From Roseibium aggregatum (GTDB lineage: Bacteria > Pseudomonadota > Alphaproteobacteria > Rhizobiales > Stappiaceae), in NCBI RefSeq assembly GCF_014692675.1, contig NZ_JABFCZ010000017.1, positions 62,001 to 126,000 of the forward strand: 64,000 nt of DNA, read 5' to 3'. Below are positions 55,691 through 64,000 of this stretch, in pieces. The notes below the pieces were generated by a model, which worked only from the letters and a program-made list of their open reading frames with translations, was not told the origin of the DNA and searched no databases. Each line of letters starts with the position of its first letter. The stretch's first letter is position 1. The position numbers and the translations under genes are program-made.

Positions 55691-57165
55691 AGCCCGAACA
55701 CCCAGCGGCCGATGGTGGCGGCAATGACGAACACCACGGCGATACTGACGACATCGAGCAGGGCGCCGGCGCGCAGCATCTGCTGCGAGCTGACGGCACC
55801 GGAACCATAGACGATGGCATTGGGCGGGGTCGCGACCGGCAGCATGAAGCCGAGCGAGGCGGCAAGCACCACCGGAAGCGCAAGCGTCAGCGGATCCGCA
55901 CCCATGCCGACGGCGGCCGCGCCCGCCACGGGCAGGAAGACGGCGGCCATGGCCGTGTTGGAGGCAAGCTCGCCCAGGTAGACGATCACCACCATGACGG
56001 CGAGGATCAGCACATTGGCCGGCAATGTTTGAAGCGCGCTCATGCCCGCGCCGATCCAGTCGGCCAGTCCGGTGCTGGCAATGGCGCCAGCGAGCGACAG
56101 CCCGCCGCCGAACAGGATCAGGACGTCCCAGCGCAGGGTCTTGATGTCGTCCCACTCCAGCAGGAACGTTCCGCTGGACCAGCGGTCGGGAAGAACGAAC
56201 AGGGCAAGCGCGCCGATCATGGCGATGCCGGCATCCGAAAGCGGCAGTCCGGGAACGAGATCGGCGATCAGCGGCCGGGTCAGCCACAGGAGCGCGACGA
56301 CGACCATGACGCCGGCGACCGTATATTCCTGCCGCGACATCGGTCCCAGATCCTGCGTGCCGTCATGTCCGGAAGTCAGAACGGAGTCAGGGAAGGCGGC
56401 CGGAACCTTGAATGTGACCTTCGTCAGCAGAAACCAGGTCAGGGGCAGGAGCACCAGCACGGCCGGAATGCCCACCAGCATCCACTCGGCAAAGCCGATG
56501 CGGATGTCGTAGGTCTCCAGCAGAAAGCCTGCGAAGAGCGCATTCGGCGGAGTGCCGATCAGCGTGCCCATGCCGCCGATGGTGGCGCCATAGGCGATGG
56601 CAAGCATCAGTGCCGGGGCGAAGGCGATCCGCGGATCGTCCGGGCGGTCGGAATTCTCGCTGCACAGGGTGGTTACGATCGACTGGGCGATCGGCAGCAT
56701 GACCATGGAGGTCGCCGTGTTGCTCACCCACATGCTCAGGAAAGCCGTGATCCCCATCATGCCGGCGATGATCGCGGGCGGGCTCTGGCCGACCCGGCGC
56801 AGGACCTTCAGGGCAAGCCGCCGGTGAAGCTGCCAGCGTTCCAGTCCTCTTGCCAGAATGAAGCCGCCGAGAAACAGGAAGATCAGGGGATTGGCGTAGG
56901 ATTGCGCCGCGCTGTCGAAGGAACTGATCCCGAGCAGGGGAAACAGCACCAGGGGAACGAGCGCTGTTGCCGCCAGCGGCAGCGCCTCGCTCATCCACCA
57001 GATCGCCATCAGCAGCCCGACCGCCGCCACCGCCCAGCCCTCGGCCGAAAGGCCCTCCGGACGCGGCAGGGCCAGGATCGCGACGAGGGCGATCAGGCCG
57101 CCGAGAAGACCGGCCTTTTTCGTGAAGACGGCGAGGGAGGATTGGGGCGGAGCGGATGGCATCAT
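55687..57165 (-). CDS. DASS/SLC13 anion:sodium symporter
   Basis: A 492-residue dicarboxylate/sulfate-type transporter with about 12 helices. Both copies of the SNTxx motif are present, WVSNTATSMVMLPIA and LASNTAMAAVFLPVAG, the paired sodium and substrate sites. Also GATIGGMGTLIGTPPNALFA. Substrate (dicarboxylate, sulfate or other anion) cannot be fixed. It converges with the DedA-like gene. Confidence 0.92.
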   Translation of the reverse strand: MMPSAPPQSSLAVFTKKAGLLGGLIALVAILALPRPEGLSAEGWAVAAVGLLMAIWWMSEALPLAATALVPLVLFPLLGISSFDSAAQSYANPLIFLFLGGFILARGLERWQLHRRLALKVLRRVGQSPPAIIAGMMGITAFLSMWVSNTATSMVMLPIAQSIVTTLCSENSDRPDDPRIAFAPALMLAIAYGATIGGMGTLIGTPPNALFAGFLLETYDIRIGFAEWMLVGIPAVLVLLPLTWFLLTKVTFKVPAAFPDSVLTSGHDGTQDLGPMSRQEYTVAGVMVVVALLWLTRPLIADLVPGLPLSDAGIAMIGALALFVLPDRWSSGTFLLEWDDIKTLRWDVLILFGGGLSLAGAIASTGLADWIGAGMSALQTLPANVLILAVMVVIVYLGELASNTAMAAVFLPVAGAAAVGMGADPLTLALPVVLAASLGFMLPVATPPNAIVYGSGAVSSQQMLRAGALLDVVSIAVVFVIAATIGRWVFGL

Positions 57166-57254
57166 CTGGACAGGCGGTTCGTTGCCGGAAGGGGTGAAGG
57201 TGGTTTCAAACCCTAGGAGGTGTGGCCCCAGTATGCCAAGAGGTTCCTCGCGCT

Positions 57255-57284
57255 AAAAAGCCCCGGCAGCGATGCTGCCGGGGC
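57255..57284 (-). terminator. Rho-independent terminator of cbiM
   Basis: On the minus strand GCCCCGGCAGC/GCTGCCGGGGC closes on a short loop and is followed by UUUUU, 26 bases past the cbiM stop. Confidence 0.88.
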
Positions 57285-57309
57285 CTGTCCCGTTCAAACG
57301 ATGCGAATA

Positions 57310-57993
57310 TCAGGCCGCTGCGTTGAAAAGGCGATTGGAAACGAACGGTGATGCCTTCAGGCCGGACAGCGTCTTGGCGCCGGCCAGAACGCCGAGATCG
57401 GCGAGCGGCTCGATCAGGACGACCAGCATGTAGGCCGCACCGAAAGAGGTGACCGACGCGATGTTTTCCGCGCCGAAGCCCTGTCCGTAGAACGCCCAGA
57501 AGGCAACCCAGCCGACGATGCCGCCCTGATAGGCGGTCGAAAGCACCAGGGCCTGCCTGTATTCGATGTTCACGTAAGGCGTGTCGGCCGGAATGATCCG
57601 CTTGGCGATCTGGCTGATGGCAAACAGCGGCACCAGCAGGGTGGTGACGTTGATGCCGTATTGCGGCAGATCGAACGGTGCGAAGAACAGGCCCTGCAGC
57701 AGCAGGCCCGCGGCCAGGCCGATGGCTGCCGGACCGGCGCCGAACATCAGGTAGAGGGTCGAGCCGAGGATCAGGTGAACTTCCGAAACGCCGACCGGGT
57801 AGTGCGGCAGGATCTGGAAAAAGCTGAAGACGAGGGCGGTGGCCAGAACGCCGCGGCCGGCAAGCGCGGACAGACCGCCGTCGTTGCGCACCGTGTTGAA
57901 GGCGAATTTGGCAGCGGTCCCGAGAGCGGCGGCCGCCGTTGCGTAGCTCAGGACGATCTTGGCACCGTCGACGATGCCGGGTTCGATATGCAT
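57310..57993 (-). CDS. cbiM: CbiM-family cobalt/nickel transport protein
   Basis: A 227-residue ECF-type substrate-capture protein with about six helices. It begins MHIEPGIVDGAKIVLSYATA; His2, immediately after the initiator, is the metal-ligand histidine of CbiM/NikM. The start at 57993 is set by that. It lies behind a cobalamin riboswitch, so it should be repressed when B12 is plentiful and import cobalt when it is scarce. No cbiN, cbiQ or cbiO genes adjoin it. Confidence 0.88.
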   Translation of the reverse strand: MHIEPGIVDGAKIVLSYATAAAALGTAAKFAFNTVRNDGGLSALAGRGVLATALVFSFFQILPHYPVGVSEVHLILGSTLYLMFGAGPAAIGLAAGLLLQGLFFAPFDLPQYGINVTTLLVPLFAISQIAKRIIPADTPYVNIEYRQALVLSTAYQGGIVGWVAFWAFYGQGFGAENIASVTSFGAAYMLVVLIEPLADLGVLAGAKTLSGLKASPFVSNRLFNAAA

Positions 57994-58063
57994 GTATGTC
58001 TCCTTTCCACACCCGCCGTGTGGGAGGTTTTTCAAGAAGGCGCGGGCGCGCCGGTTCGTCGAT

Positions 58064-58262
58064 GGCAGGTCTCCTGGCTTGCGGTTCTTTGCCTCGCCCG
58101 CCTTCCCGGTTATCGAAAACCAGTGGCCGTTGGGCTCGGCGAACCGCTCACAGTTGCGGGGGCAGCCACGGTCTTGGTCCCTGCTGGGTACGCCGCACCG
58201 TGTTCCCTTTTCATCCGCCGCGTCTTTTGCTTGGCGGAACCATCGCCGCCGAAGGTGCTGGA
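58064..58262 (-). promoter_or_regulatory. cobalamin riboswitch upstream of cbiM
   Basis: On the minus strand the order of conserved blocks is GATGAAAAGGGAA, then TGCCCCCGCAACTGTGAGCG, then the B12-box-side GCCACTGG, and finally AAGCCAGGAGACCTGCC. These are the hallmark elements of the AdoCbl/B12 element. It ends about 70 bases before the cbiM start. Boundaries are approximate to about ten bases. Confidence 0.95.
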
Positions 58263-58367
58263 AACGGATGAGGCTTGCAAGTTTTTTCGCGTGTCCGCGG
58301 TCGTTTGGCCGCGGGAGCCGGCGGAAAAAACGTCCGGAAAATCAATGCCGCGTGACTGTCGCCTAAT

Positions 58368-58401
58368 GTTCATATGAGCGACACACGGCATTCATATGAA
58401 C
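58368..58401. promoter_or_regulatory. perfect palindrome upstream of the ugp operon
   Basis: GTTCATATGA and TCATATGAAC form a perfect ten-base inverted repeat with a 14-base centre. It is about 125 bases before ugpB and about 105 bases from the riboswitch, so it could serve either promoter. A regulator-binding site is likely, but no regulator gene is adjacent. Confidence 0.6.
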
Positions 58402-58460
58402 CCCATACCAAGCACGGGCGGTATCGAGCGGGCTGACGGAAAGACCTCCGGCCAACCGCA

Positions 58461-58490
58461 AATACATCTTGTGCGAATACATCTTGTGTC
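58461..58490 (+). repeat. tandem repeat of 15 bases
   Basis: AATACATCTTGTG followed by CG, then AATACATCTTGTG followed by TC: two adjacent 15-base copies, 37 bases before ugpB. Possibly a doubled -10 or operator element, or a simple duplication. Confidence 0.7.
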
Positions 58491-58526
58491 TGGGGCCGCC
58501 GGCCTCATCGTTTGGGAGCATCTATC

Positions 58527-59840
58527 ATGGCTTATCGTAAGACCGTCGCCAGCCTCGTCGCTGCGGCCGCCATGCTTGGCACGTCGACTGTTTCTTATGC
58601 GGCAGCAACCGATATTACCTGGTGGCACGCAATGGGCGGCCGCCTCGGCGAAGTCGTCAACGAAATCTCCACCGGCTACAACGCGTCCCAGGACGCCTGT
58701 AACCTGACCCCGGTCTACAAGGGCGGTTACGAAGACACCCTGACCGCCGGCATCGCAGCGTTCCGTGCCGGCGAACAGCCGAACATCATCCAGGTTTTCG
58801 ATGCCGGTTCGGCAACCATCATCGGTGCCAAGGGCGCCGTTCTGCCGGTTGAGGATCTGCTCAAGGATAACGGCGTCGCGTTCAACATCGAGGACTACAT
58901 CGCCGGCGTTCGCTACTTCTATGCCGACAGCACCGGCAAGATGATCGGCATGCCGTTCAACTCGTCCGCGCCGATCCTCTACATCAACAACGAAGCCATG
59001 GAAAAGGCCGGCGTCGAAGCACCGAAGACCTACGAGGACTTCGAGAAGATCGCGCCGAAGCTGAAGGCCGCCGGCTACGTGCCGCTCGTCCAGTCGCACA
59101 TTCCGTGGGAGTTCATCGAGAACTTCAAGTCGCGCCACAATCTTGAATTCGCCACCAACAACAACGGCTATGACGGCGCTGCCGGCACCGAGCTGGTGTT
59201 CAGCGAGCCGATCCGCAATCACTTCAAGGCCGTCAAGAAGTGGCTCGACGAAGGCTACTTCGGCTACTACGGCACCGGCTGGGGCGACAACCAGACCCCG
59301 TTCAACGACGGCAAGGTCGCTCTGTGGATCGGTTCCTCGGGGTCCTTCGGCGGCATTTCCAAGACCGTTCAGTTCCCGTTCTCCGCGACCTACCTGCCTT
59401 ACTGGAACTCGGTCAAGGGCGCCGGTACGGCTTCCTTCATCGGCGGTGCGGCCCTGTTCGCCATGTCCGGCAAGCCGGACGCGGAAAACAAGTGCGTTGC
59501 CTCCTTCTTCAAGTACCTGACCTCTCCGGAAGTCCAGTACCAGTGGCACCGTGAAACCGGCTATGTGCCGATCACCAACGCCGCCTACGAACTGGCCAAG
59601 AAGGACGGTTACTACGAGAAGACCCCGGCGGCTGAAGTCGGCATCAAGCAGCTGAACCTGCCGGCCGGCGAATGGACCAAGGGCTATCGCATGGGCTTCT
59701 ACGTCCAGATCCGCGACGTGATGAACCGCGAAATCGGCAAGGTCTTCTCCGGCGAGACCTCCGTCGACGAAGCCTTCGACACCATCAAGGCCGACGGCGA
59801 CAAGCTTCTCGCCCGCTTCGCCAAGACCGTCGAAAACTGA
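58527..59840 (+). CDS. ugpB: ABC transporter substrate-binding protein, UgpB-like
   Basis: A 437-residue periplasmic protein. The start at 58527 (MAYRKTVASLVAAAAMLGTS) has GGGAG upstream; the signal peptide ends near residue 27 (TVSYAAATDITWW). The mature part (ITWWHAMGGRLGEVVNEIST, YKGGYEDTLTAGIAAFRAGE, IQVFDAGSATIIGAKGAVLP) matches the sn-glycerol-3-phosphate binding family. Substrate glycerol-3-phosphate or its diesters by family; not proven. Confidence 0.93.
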   Translation: MAYRKTVASLVAAAAMLGTSTVSYAAATDITWWHAMGGRLGEVVNEISTGYNASQDACNLTPVYKGGYEDTLTAGIAAFRAGEQPNIIQVFDAGSATIIGAKGAVLPVEDLLKDNGVAFNIEDYIAGVRYFYADSTGKMIGMPFNSSAPILYINNEAMEKAGVEAPKTYEDFEKIAPKLKAAGYVPLVQSHIPWEFIENFKSRHNLEFATNNNGYDGAAGTELVFSEPIRNHFKAVKKWLDEGYFGYYGTGWGDNQTPFNDGKVALWIGSSGSFGGISKTVQFPFSATYLPYWNSVKGAGTASFIGGAALFAMSGKPDAENKCVASFFKYLTSPEVQYQWHRETGYVPITNAAYELAKKDGYYEKTPAAEVGIKQLNLPAGEWTKGYRMGFYVQIRDVMNREIGKVFSGETSVDEAFDTIKADGDKLLARFAKTVEN

Positions 59841-59856
59841 GCCTGAAATCGAACAG

Positions 59857-59885
59857 GGCGGGGGCGCGGTCTGTGCGCCCCCGCC
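59857..59885 (+). terminator. intercistronic stem-loop after ugpB
   Basis: GGCGGGGGCGC/GCGCCCCCGCC, 11 pairs with a seven-base loop, between ugpB and ugpA. Such hairpins commonly raise the level of the binding-protein message over the permease genes. No U-tract. Confidence 0.7.
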
Positions 59886-59931
59886 GCCGTACCTGTCTTG
59901 AAATGCAGCCCGGTCCGCCGGCGGTGAGACA

Positions 59932-60813
59932 ATGAAAAAAGTCCAGTTCCGGAACGCTTGGTTTCCCTATCTGCTGCTCCTGCCGCAGCTGTCGATCGTC
60001 GCGATCTTTTTCCTGTGGCCGGCAGCCGAGGCTGTCCGTTCCTCCTTCTATCTGGAAGATCCCTTCGGGTTCGGCGCCACCTTTGTCGGCTTCGACAATT
60101 TCGTCGATACGATCACGTCCACCGACTACGGCCGGATCGCCCGGTTCACCGGCATCTTCACCTTCTGCGTCACCTTTCTGTCGCTGGGCATCGCCCTGCT
60201 GCTTGCGGTCAAGGCGGACAAGGTGATCCACGGCGCGTCGACCTACAAGACGCTGCTCATGTGGGTCTATGCGGTCGCGCCGCCCGTCGCCGGCCTGATC
60301 GCCATTCTGCTGTTCGACCAGCATGTCGGCCCGATCGTCAAGCTGGTCGCCCTGTTCGGCTGGAAGATGCAGATCGGCGTCAATTATTTCGACACCGGCT
60401 TTGCCATGGTCATTGCCGCGGTGTGGAAGCAGATCCCGGTCAACTTCATCTTCTTCCTGTCCGGCCTTCAGGGGATTTCCAAATCCGTTCAGGAAGCGGC
60501 CAGCATCGACTGCCGCTCCGGGTTCCGCCGCTTCTGGACCGTCACCTTCCCGCTGCTGGCGCCGACCGGGTTCTTCCTGCTGATCATCAACATCACCTAC
60601 GCCTTCTTCGATACCTTCGGCATCATCGACGTCATCCTGAAGACCGAGCCGGGCAACAACCCGGTGACGCTGGTCTACAAGGTCTATCTCGACGGCTTCC
60701 GGGGCAACGATCTCGGCGGGTCCTCGGCCCAGTCGGTCGTCCTGATGATCCTCGTCTTCATTCTCACCGTCATCCAGTTCCGCCTGATCGAGCGGCGCAT
60801 CCACTACACCTGA
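59932..60813 (+). CDS. ugpA: ABC transporter permease, UgpA-like
   Basis: A 293-residue MalF-type permease with six helices (FPYLLLLPQLSIVAIFFLWP first). The EAA loop reads EAASIDCRSGFRRFWTVTFP, the ATPase-contact motif. 91 bases after ugpB, separated by the stem-loop. Confidence 0.94.
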   Translation: MKKVQFRNAWFPYLLLLPQLSIVAIFFLWPAAEAVRSSFYLEDPFGFGATFVGFDNFVDTITSTDYGRIARFTGIFTFCVTFLSLGIALLLAVKADKVIHGASTYKTLLMWVYAVAPPVAGLIAILLFDQHVGPIVKLVALFGWKMQIGVNYFDTGFAMVIAAVWKQIPVNFIFFLSGLQGISKSVQEAASIDCRSGFRRFWTVTFPLLAPTGFFLLIINITYAFFDTFGIIDVILKTEPGNNPVTLVYKVYLDGFRGNDLGGSSAQSVVLMILVFILTVIQFRLIERRIHYT

Positions 60814-60822
60814 GGATTGGTC

Positions 60823-61665
60823 ATGAAACGTCTTCAGATCATGGATCACGTCATTCTGCTGGCCGGCGTGTTCTTCATGGTGGCGCCGGTCTTCCTGGCC
60901 TTCCTGACGTCGACCCATGACGCGGTCACCATTTACCGCTCCGGCATGCAGTTTACGCTGGGCGACAACTTCCTGGAAAACTACCACACGGTGCTGACCC
61001 AGGCCGGCGGCTTCACCAAGCAGGTCAACGGCCTGGTGATGCTGAAGAACTCGCTGATCCTCGGCTTCGGCTTTGCCATCGGCAAGATCGTGATCTCGAT
61101 GCTGGCGGCCTATGCCATCGTCTATTTCCGTTTTCCATTTGCGAGCTTCTGTTTCTGGATCATCTTTTCCACCCTGCTCCTGCCGCTGGAAGTGCGCATC
61201 CTGCCGTCCTACGAGATCGTGCAGTCGCTCGGTCTGGTGAACACCTACACCGGCATGATCGTGCCGCTGATCGCATCGGCGACGGGCACCTTCTTCTTCC
61301 GCCAGTTCTTCATGTCGGTGCCCGAGGAACTTCTGGAAGCCGCGCGGATCGACGGGGCGGGGGCCTGGAAATTCTTCATCGACATCCTGGTGCCGCTGTC
61401 AAAGACCATGATCGCGGCGATCTTCATCATCATGTTCGTCTATGGCTGGAACCAGTATCTCTGGCCGACGCTGATCACCACCGACGAGACGTTCTTCACC
61501 CTCGTGCGCGGCATCAAGCAGATCCTCAAGGTCTGGATCGGGGCGCAGATCCCCGACTACGACCAGGCCATGGCGCTTGCCATCCTGGCCATGCTGCCGC
61601 CGGTCATCGTCGTCGTGATCTTCCAGAGCTGGTTCATCAAGGGGCTCGTCGAGAGCGACAAGTGA
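60823..61665 (+). CDS. ugpE: ABC transporter permease, UgpE-like
   Basis: A 280-residue MalG-type permease, start ATG 60823. The EAA loop is EAARIDGAGAWKFFIDILVP. Helices include HVILLAGVFFMVAPVFLAFL at the N-terminus. Nine bases after ugpA; with UgpA it forms the channel. Confidence 0.94.
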   Translation: MKRLQIMDHVILLAGVFFMVAPVFLAFLTSTHDAVTIYRSGMQFTLGDNFLENYHTVLTQAGGFTKQVNGLVMLKNSLILGFGFAIGKIVISMLAAYAIVYFRFPFASFCFWIIFSTLLLPLEVRILPSYEIVQSLGLVNTYTGMIVPLIASATGTFFFRQFFMSVPEELLEAARIDGAGAWKFFIDILVPLSKTMIAAIFIIMFVYGWNQYLWPTLITTDETFFTLVRGIKQILKVWIGAQIPDYDQAMALAILAMLPPVIVVVIFQSWFIKGLVESDK

Positions 61666-61673
61666 GGCAATAA

Positions 61674-62756
61674 ATGGCAACGATTACGCTCGATACGGTC
61701 CGCAAGGTCTACGCCGGCAACGTGGAAGCAGTCAAAGGCGTGTCCGTCGATATCGACGACGGCGAATTCATCGTCCTCGTCGGCCCGTCCGGCTGCGGCA
61801 AGTCCACGCTTTTGCGCATGATCGCCGGCCTGGAAGACATCACCACGGGCGACATCAGCATCGGCGACAGGATCGTCAACAAGGTCGATCCGGCGGACCG
61901 GGACATCGCCATGGTGTTCCAGAACTATGCGCTCTACCCGCATATGACCGTCTACAACAACCTGGCTTACGGGTTGCGCAACCGGAAGATCGCCAAGGAC
62001 GAAATCGACCGGCGGGTGAAGGAAGCCGCCCGCATTCTGGAGATCGGCGATTATCTGGAGCGCAAGCCGCGCATGCTGTCCGGCGGTCAGCGCCAGCGCG
62101 TCGCCATGGGCCGGGCCATCGTTCGCGAACCGGCAGCCTTCCTGTTCGACGAGCCGCTGTCGAACCTGGACGCCAAGCTCCGGGTCCAGATGCGGGTGGA
62201 AATCAAGCGCCTGCAGAAGGCGCTGGGCACCACCAGCGTCTATGTCACCCACGACCAGCTGGAGGCCATGACGCTCGCCGACCGGCTGATCGTTTTGAAC
62301 GGCGGCGCCATCGAGCAGATCGGCGCGCCGGTGGACGTCTACGACAAGCCGGCTTCCACATTTGTCGCAAGCTTCATCGGCTCGCCCGCCATGAACCTGG
62401 TTCCGGTCCGTTCCGAAAACGGTCGTCTGCAGGCGGAAAGCGGAGCCGGCCTCGACGCGCCGAACCTGCACGGTTCGGACCGCTACCTCCTCGGCATCCG
62501 CCCCGAACATCTGGAAATCAGCGGCGAGAAGGCGAACGGCACGGATGGGCTTTCTATGGAATTCACCGTCAATGTCCTGGAACCGGTCGGTGCGGAAAGC
62601 TACATCTATGGCCAGCTCGACGGAGCCGGACCGGAAATCGTCGTGCGCGCGCCGAGCCATGCCCGCTATGATCCCGGCACGGTGCTCTATCTGAATGCAA
62701 CGGCTGCCGACATTCATTTCTTCGACGCGGAAAACGGCCGCCGGATCGAAGGGTGA
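61674..62756 (+). CDS. ugpC: ABC transporter ATPase, UgpC-like
   Basis: A 360-residue ATPase. Walker [14 protein letters not shown] at about 38-50, Q-loop [11 protein letters not shown], signature [15 protein letters not shown], Walker [13 protein letters not shown]-loop VTHDQLEAM. The C-terminal TOBE domain ([17 protein letters not shown]) completes the fold. Eight bases after ugpE. Confidence 0.96.
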   Translation: MATITLDTVRKVYAGNVEAVKGVSVDIDDGEFIVLVGPSGCGKSTLLRMIAGLEDITTGDISIGDRIVNKVDPADRDIAMVFQNYALYPHMTVYNNLAYGLRNRKIAKDEIDRRVKEAARILEIGDYLERKPRMLSGGQRQRVAMGRAIVREPAAFLFDEPLSNLDAKLRVQMRVEIKRLQKALGTTSVYVTHDQLEAMTLADRLIVLNGGAIEQIGAPVDVYDKPASTFVASFIGSPAMNLVPVRSENGRLQAESGAGLDAPNLHGSDRYLLGIRPEHLEISGEKANGTDGLSMEFTVNVLEPVGAESYIYGQLDGAGPEIVVRAPSHARYDPGTVLYLNATAADIHFFDAENGRRIEG

Positions 62757-62780
62757 ACCACCCGCTCGGGGGCGTAAGCG

Positions 62781-63983
62781 TTACGTCAGCGCCCTGAGCC
62801 GGAGCATGGCGACAATTCCGAAGGCCGGGCCGATGGCCATGATCACGAAGACGGCGGGCCAGCTTATGGCGGCCGCCAGCATCGGCGTTGCCTGCACCGT
62901 GAAGAAGGTCAGGCCAAAGCCGAGCGCGGTCTGAAACGTCATCAGGCTGCCGGTCATTTCCGGCGGTGAATGGTCGGCGACCAGCGCCGAGAACTGGGCT
63001 GAATCCGGCAGGATGGCCGCGCCCCAGACAAGCACGCAGATCATCGTGATCCAGGGCGGGCCGCCAAAGGTGGCAGCCGTCGCCAGTGCCGCACTGCCGC
63101 TGAAGGCGAGGGCTGTGAGCGCGATGTTTTCCTTGCCGAGGCGGTCCGCGAACAGGCCTGCCACGATGCTGGTCGCGCCTCCCGCCGCGATGGCGCCGAA
63201 GGCGAGCAGCCGCCCGAAGACGAGGGCCTTTCCCTCCGCCATCGACGCGCTGAAGGACAAGGTGGCGGCAAGGCCGATCCAGGCCCACATGGCGTAGAGC
63301 TCCCACATGTGGCAGAGGTAGCCCGCATAGGCGAGCCGAACCTTCCGGTTGGTCCAGGCGAGCGCTATGGAGCGGAACCGGAATTCTCCGGCCGCCGCAT
63401 GGAAGGGCCCGAGTTTCGTCGCCAGGCACAGAAGCCCGCCGATTGCCGCCGCCAGGGACGCGACGCCGACGCTCCACCGCCAGTCGGCCCCGCCGGCAAG
63501 CGCCAAAAGATGGGGTGCGGCCGAGCCGAAGGTGAGCGCTCCGACCAGGGCGCCGACCAGAAAGCCACGGTCGCGCTGGCCCCAGCCGACGACGATCTTC
63601 ATGCCGACCGGATAGACGCCGGCCAGCATGGCGCCGGTAATGAACCGGGCAAGGATCGCGGGATCGCTGCCGGGCACCGTCACCAGCAGGCTGGCATTGG
63701 CCACCGCCGCGATCAGGGCGGAGGCCGCAAAGGCCCGTCGCGGATCGAACCGGTCCGGCAGGCCGAAAATGGCGGAGACCAGCGCGCCCGCGACAAAGCC
63801 GATCTGGACGGCGCTCGAAAGGGCCGCCTGCCGGAATTCCGAGATCGGAACTTCCGCCACCATGTCCGGCAGGATCGCCGCCGACATGAACCACAGGCTC
63901 ATGCCGGAAATTTCCGCCAGCATCAGGAAGAACAGCGACCGGTATTTGCCCGCCGGGGCAGAGATTGCGCCGGGTTCAGACAT
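62781..63983 (-). CDS. MFS transporter
   Basis: A 400-residue major-facilitator protein with 12 helices, reading left from 63983 (MSEPGAISAPAGKYRSLFFL). The loop after helix 2 reads GLPDRFDPRRAFAAS, resembling the G-x-x-x-D-R-x-x-R motif A. It converges on ugpC with a 24-base gap. Substrate unknown; the nearest relatives I recall are broad aromatic or drug-like exporters, so no specific call is made. Confidence 0.88.
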   Translation of the reverse strand: MSEPGAISAPAGKYRSLFFLMLAEISGMSLWFMSAAILPDMVAEVPISEFRQAALSSAVQIGFVAGALVSAIFGLPDRFDPRRAFAASALIAAVANASLLVTVPGSDPAILARFITGAMLAGVYPVGMKIVVGWGQRDRGFLVGALVGALTFGSAAPHLLALAGGADWRWSVGVASLAAAIGGLLCLATKLGPFHAAAGEFRFRSIALAWTNRKVRLAYAGYLCHMWELYAMWAWIGLAATLSFSASMAEGKALVFGRLLAFGAIAAGGATSIVAGLFADRLGKENIALTALAFSGSAALATAATFGGPPWITMICVLVWGAAILPDSAQFSALVADHSPPEMTGSLMTFQTALGFGLTFFTVQATPMLAAAISWPAVFVIMAIGPAFGIVAMLRLRALT

Positions 63984-64000
63984 CGATCCCGAGCTCCTGG

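Overview
This 64 kb window is from a high-GC alphaproteobacterium. Supporting signs are the aroA-cmk-rpsA order with a class II (CP4-like) EPSP synthase, a FYDLN zinc-ribbon protein, IHF-beta next to sppA, TRAP and ugp transporters, and a proteobacterial form IA RuBisCO. A marine Stappiaceae-like bacterium (Roseibium, Labrenzia or Stappia relatives) is my inference; I cannot run a taxonomic search.

Layout. 1-10 kb: housekeeping genes, mostly on the minus strand (ornithine cyclodeaminase fragment, LapA-like protein, ihfB, sppA, SlyD-like FKBP, MetE-like protein, rpsA, cmk, aroA), with two pairs of short interspersed repeats. 10-24 kb: accessory islands. These are tRNA-Ala(GGC), a LysR gene divergent from a 5-formyl-THF cyclo-ligase/DUF488 operon, a 1123-residue TIR-membrane-beta-propeller protein, a JmjC-like cupin, a pirin, and a GntR/acyl-CoA ligase/ThDP-lyase operon.

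23-29 kb: an RNA-repair locus, the most unusual part of the window. rtcR (sigma-54 activator) is divergent from rsr (bacterial Ro60) and rtcB (RNA ligase), with a -24/-12 promoter ahead of rsr. The 1.0 kb between rsr and rtcB is not coding. It holds an array of six Y-RNA-like elements. Each has the conserved CGAATGC...TTGTCG Ro60-type stem, and five carry a tRNA-like module inserted in circularly permuted order. The Y stem replaces the anticodon arm in units 1 and 3 but interrupts the D loop in units 5 and 6. Unit 2 is a minimal Y RNA without a tRNA module.

29-38 kb: a probable quinate/shikimate catabolic cluster: 3-dehydroshikimate dehydratase (QuiC type), quinate/shikimate dehydrogenase, an esterase, a TRAP transporter and a TetR regulator. 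It also holds an oxidoreductase and the eroded remnant of a sugar-phosphate isomerase gene.

40-55 kb: cbbR divergent from a complete Calvin-Benson operon, cbbF-P-T-A-L-S-Q-O-E, followed by photorespiratory genes: aminotransferase, thioredoxin-like protein, cbbZ and cbbY. RuBisCO is form IA with the CbbQO activase and no carboxysome genes. GAPDH and PGK must lie elsewhere.

55-64 kb: a DedA-like protein, a DASS transporter, a solitary CbiM under a cobalamin riboswitch, a ugpBAEC-type ABC importer with a strong palindrome upstream, and an MFS transporter.
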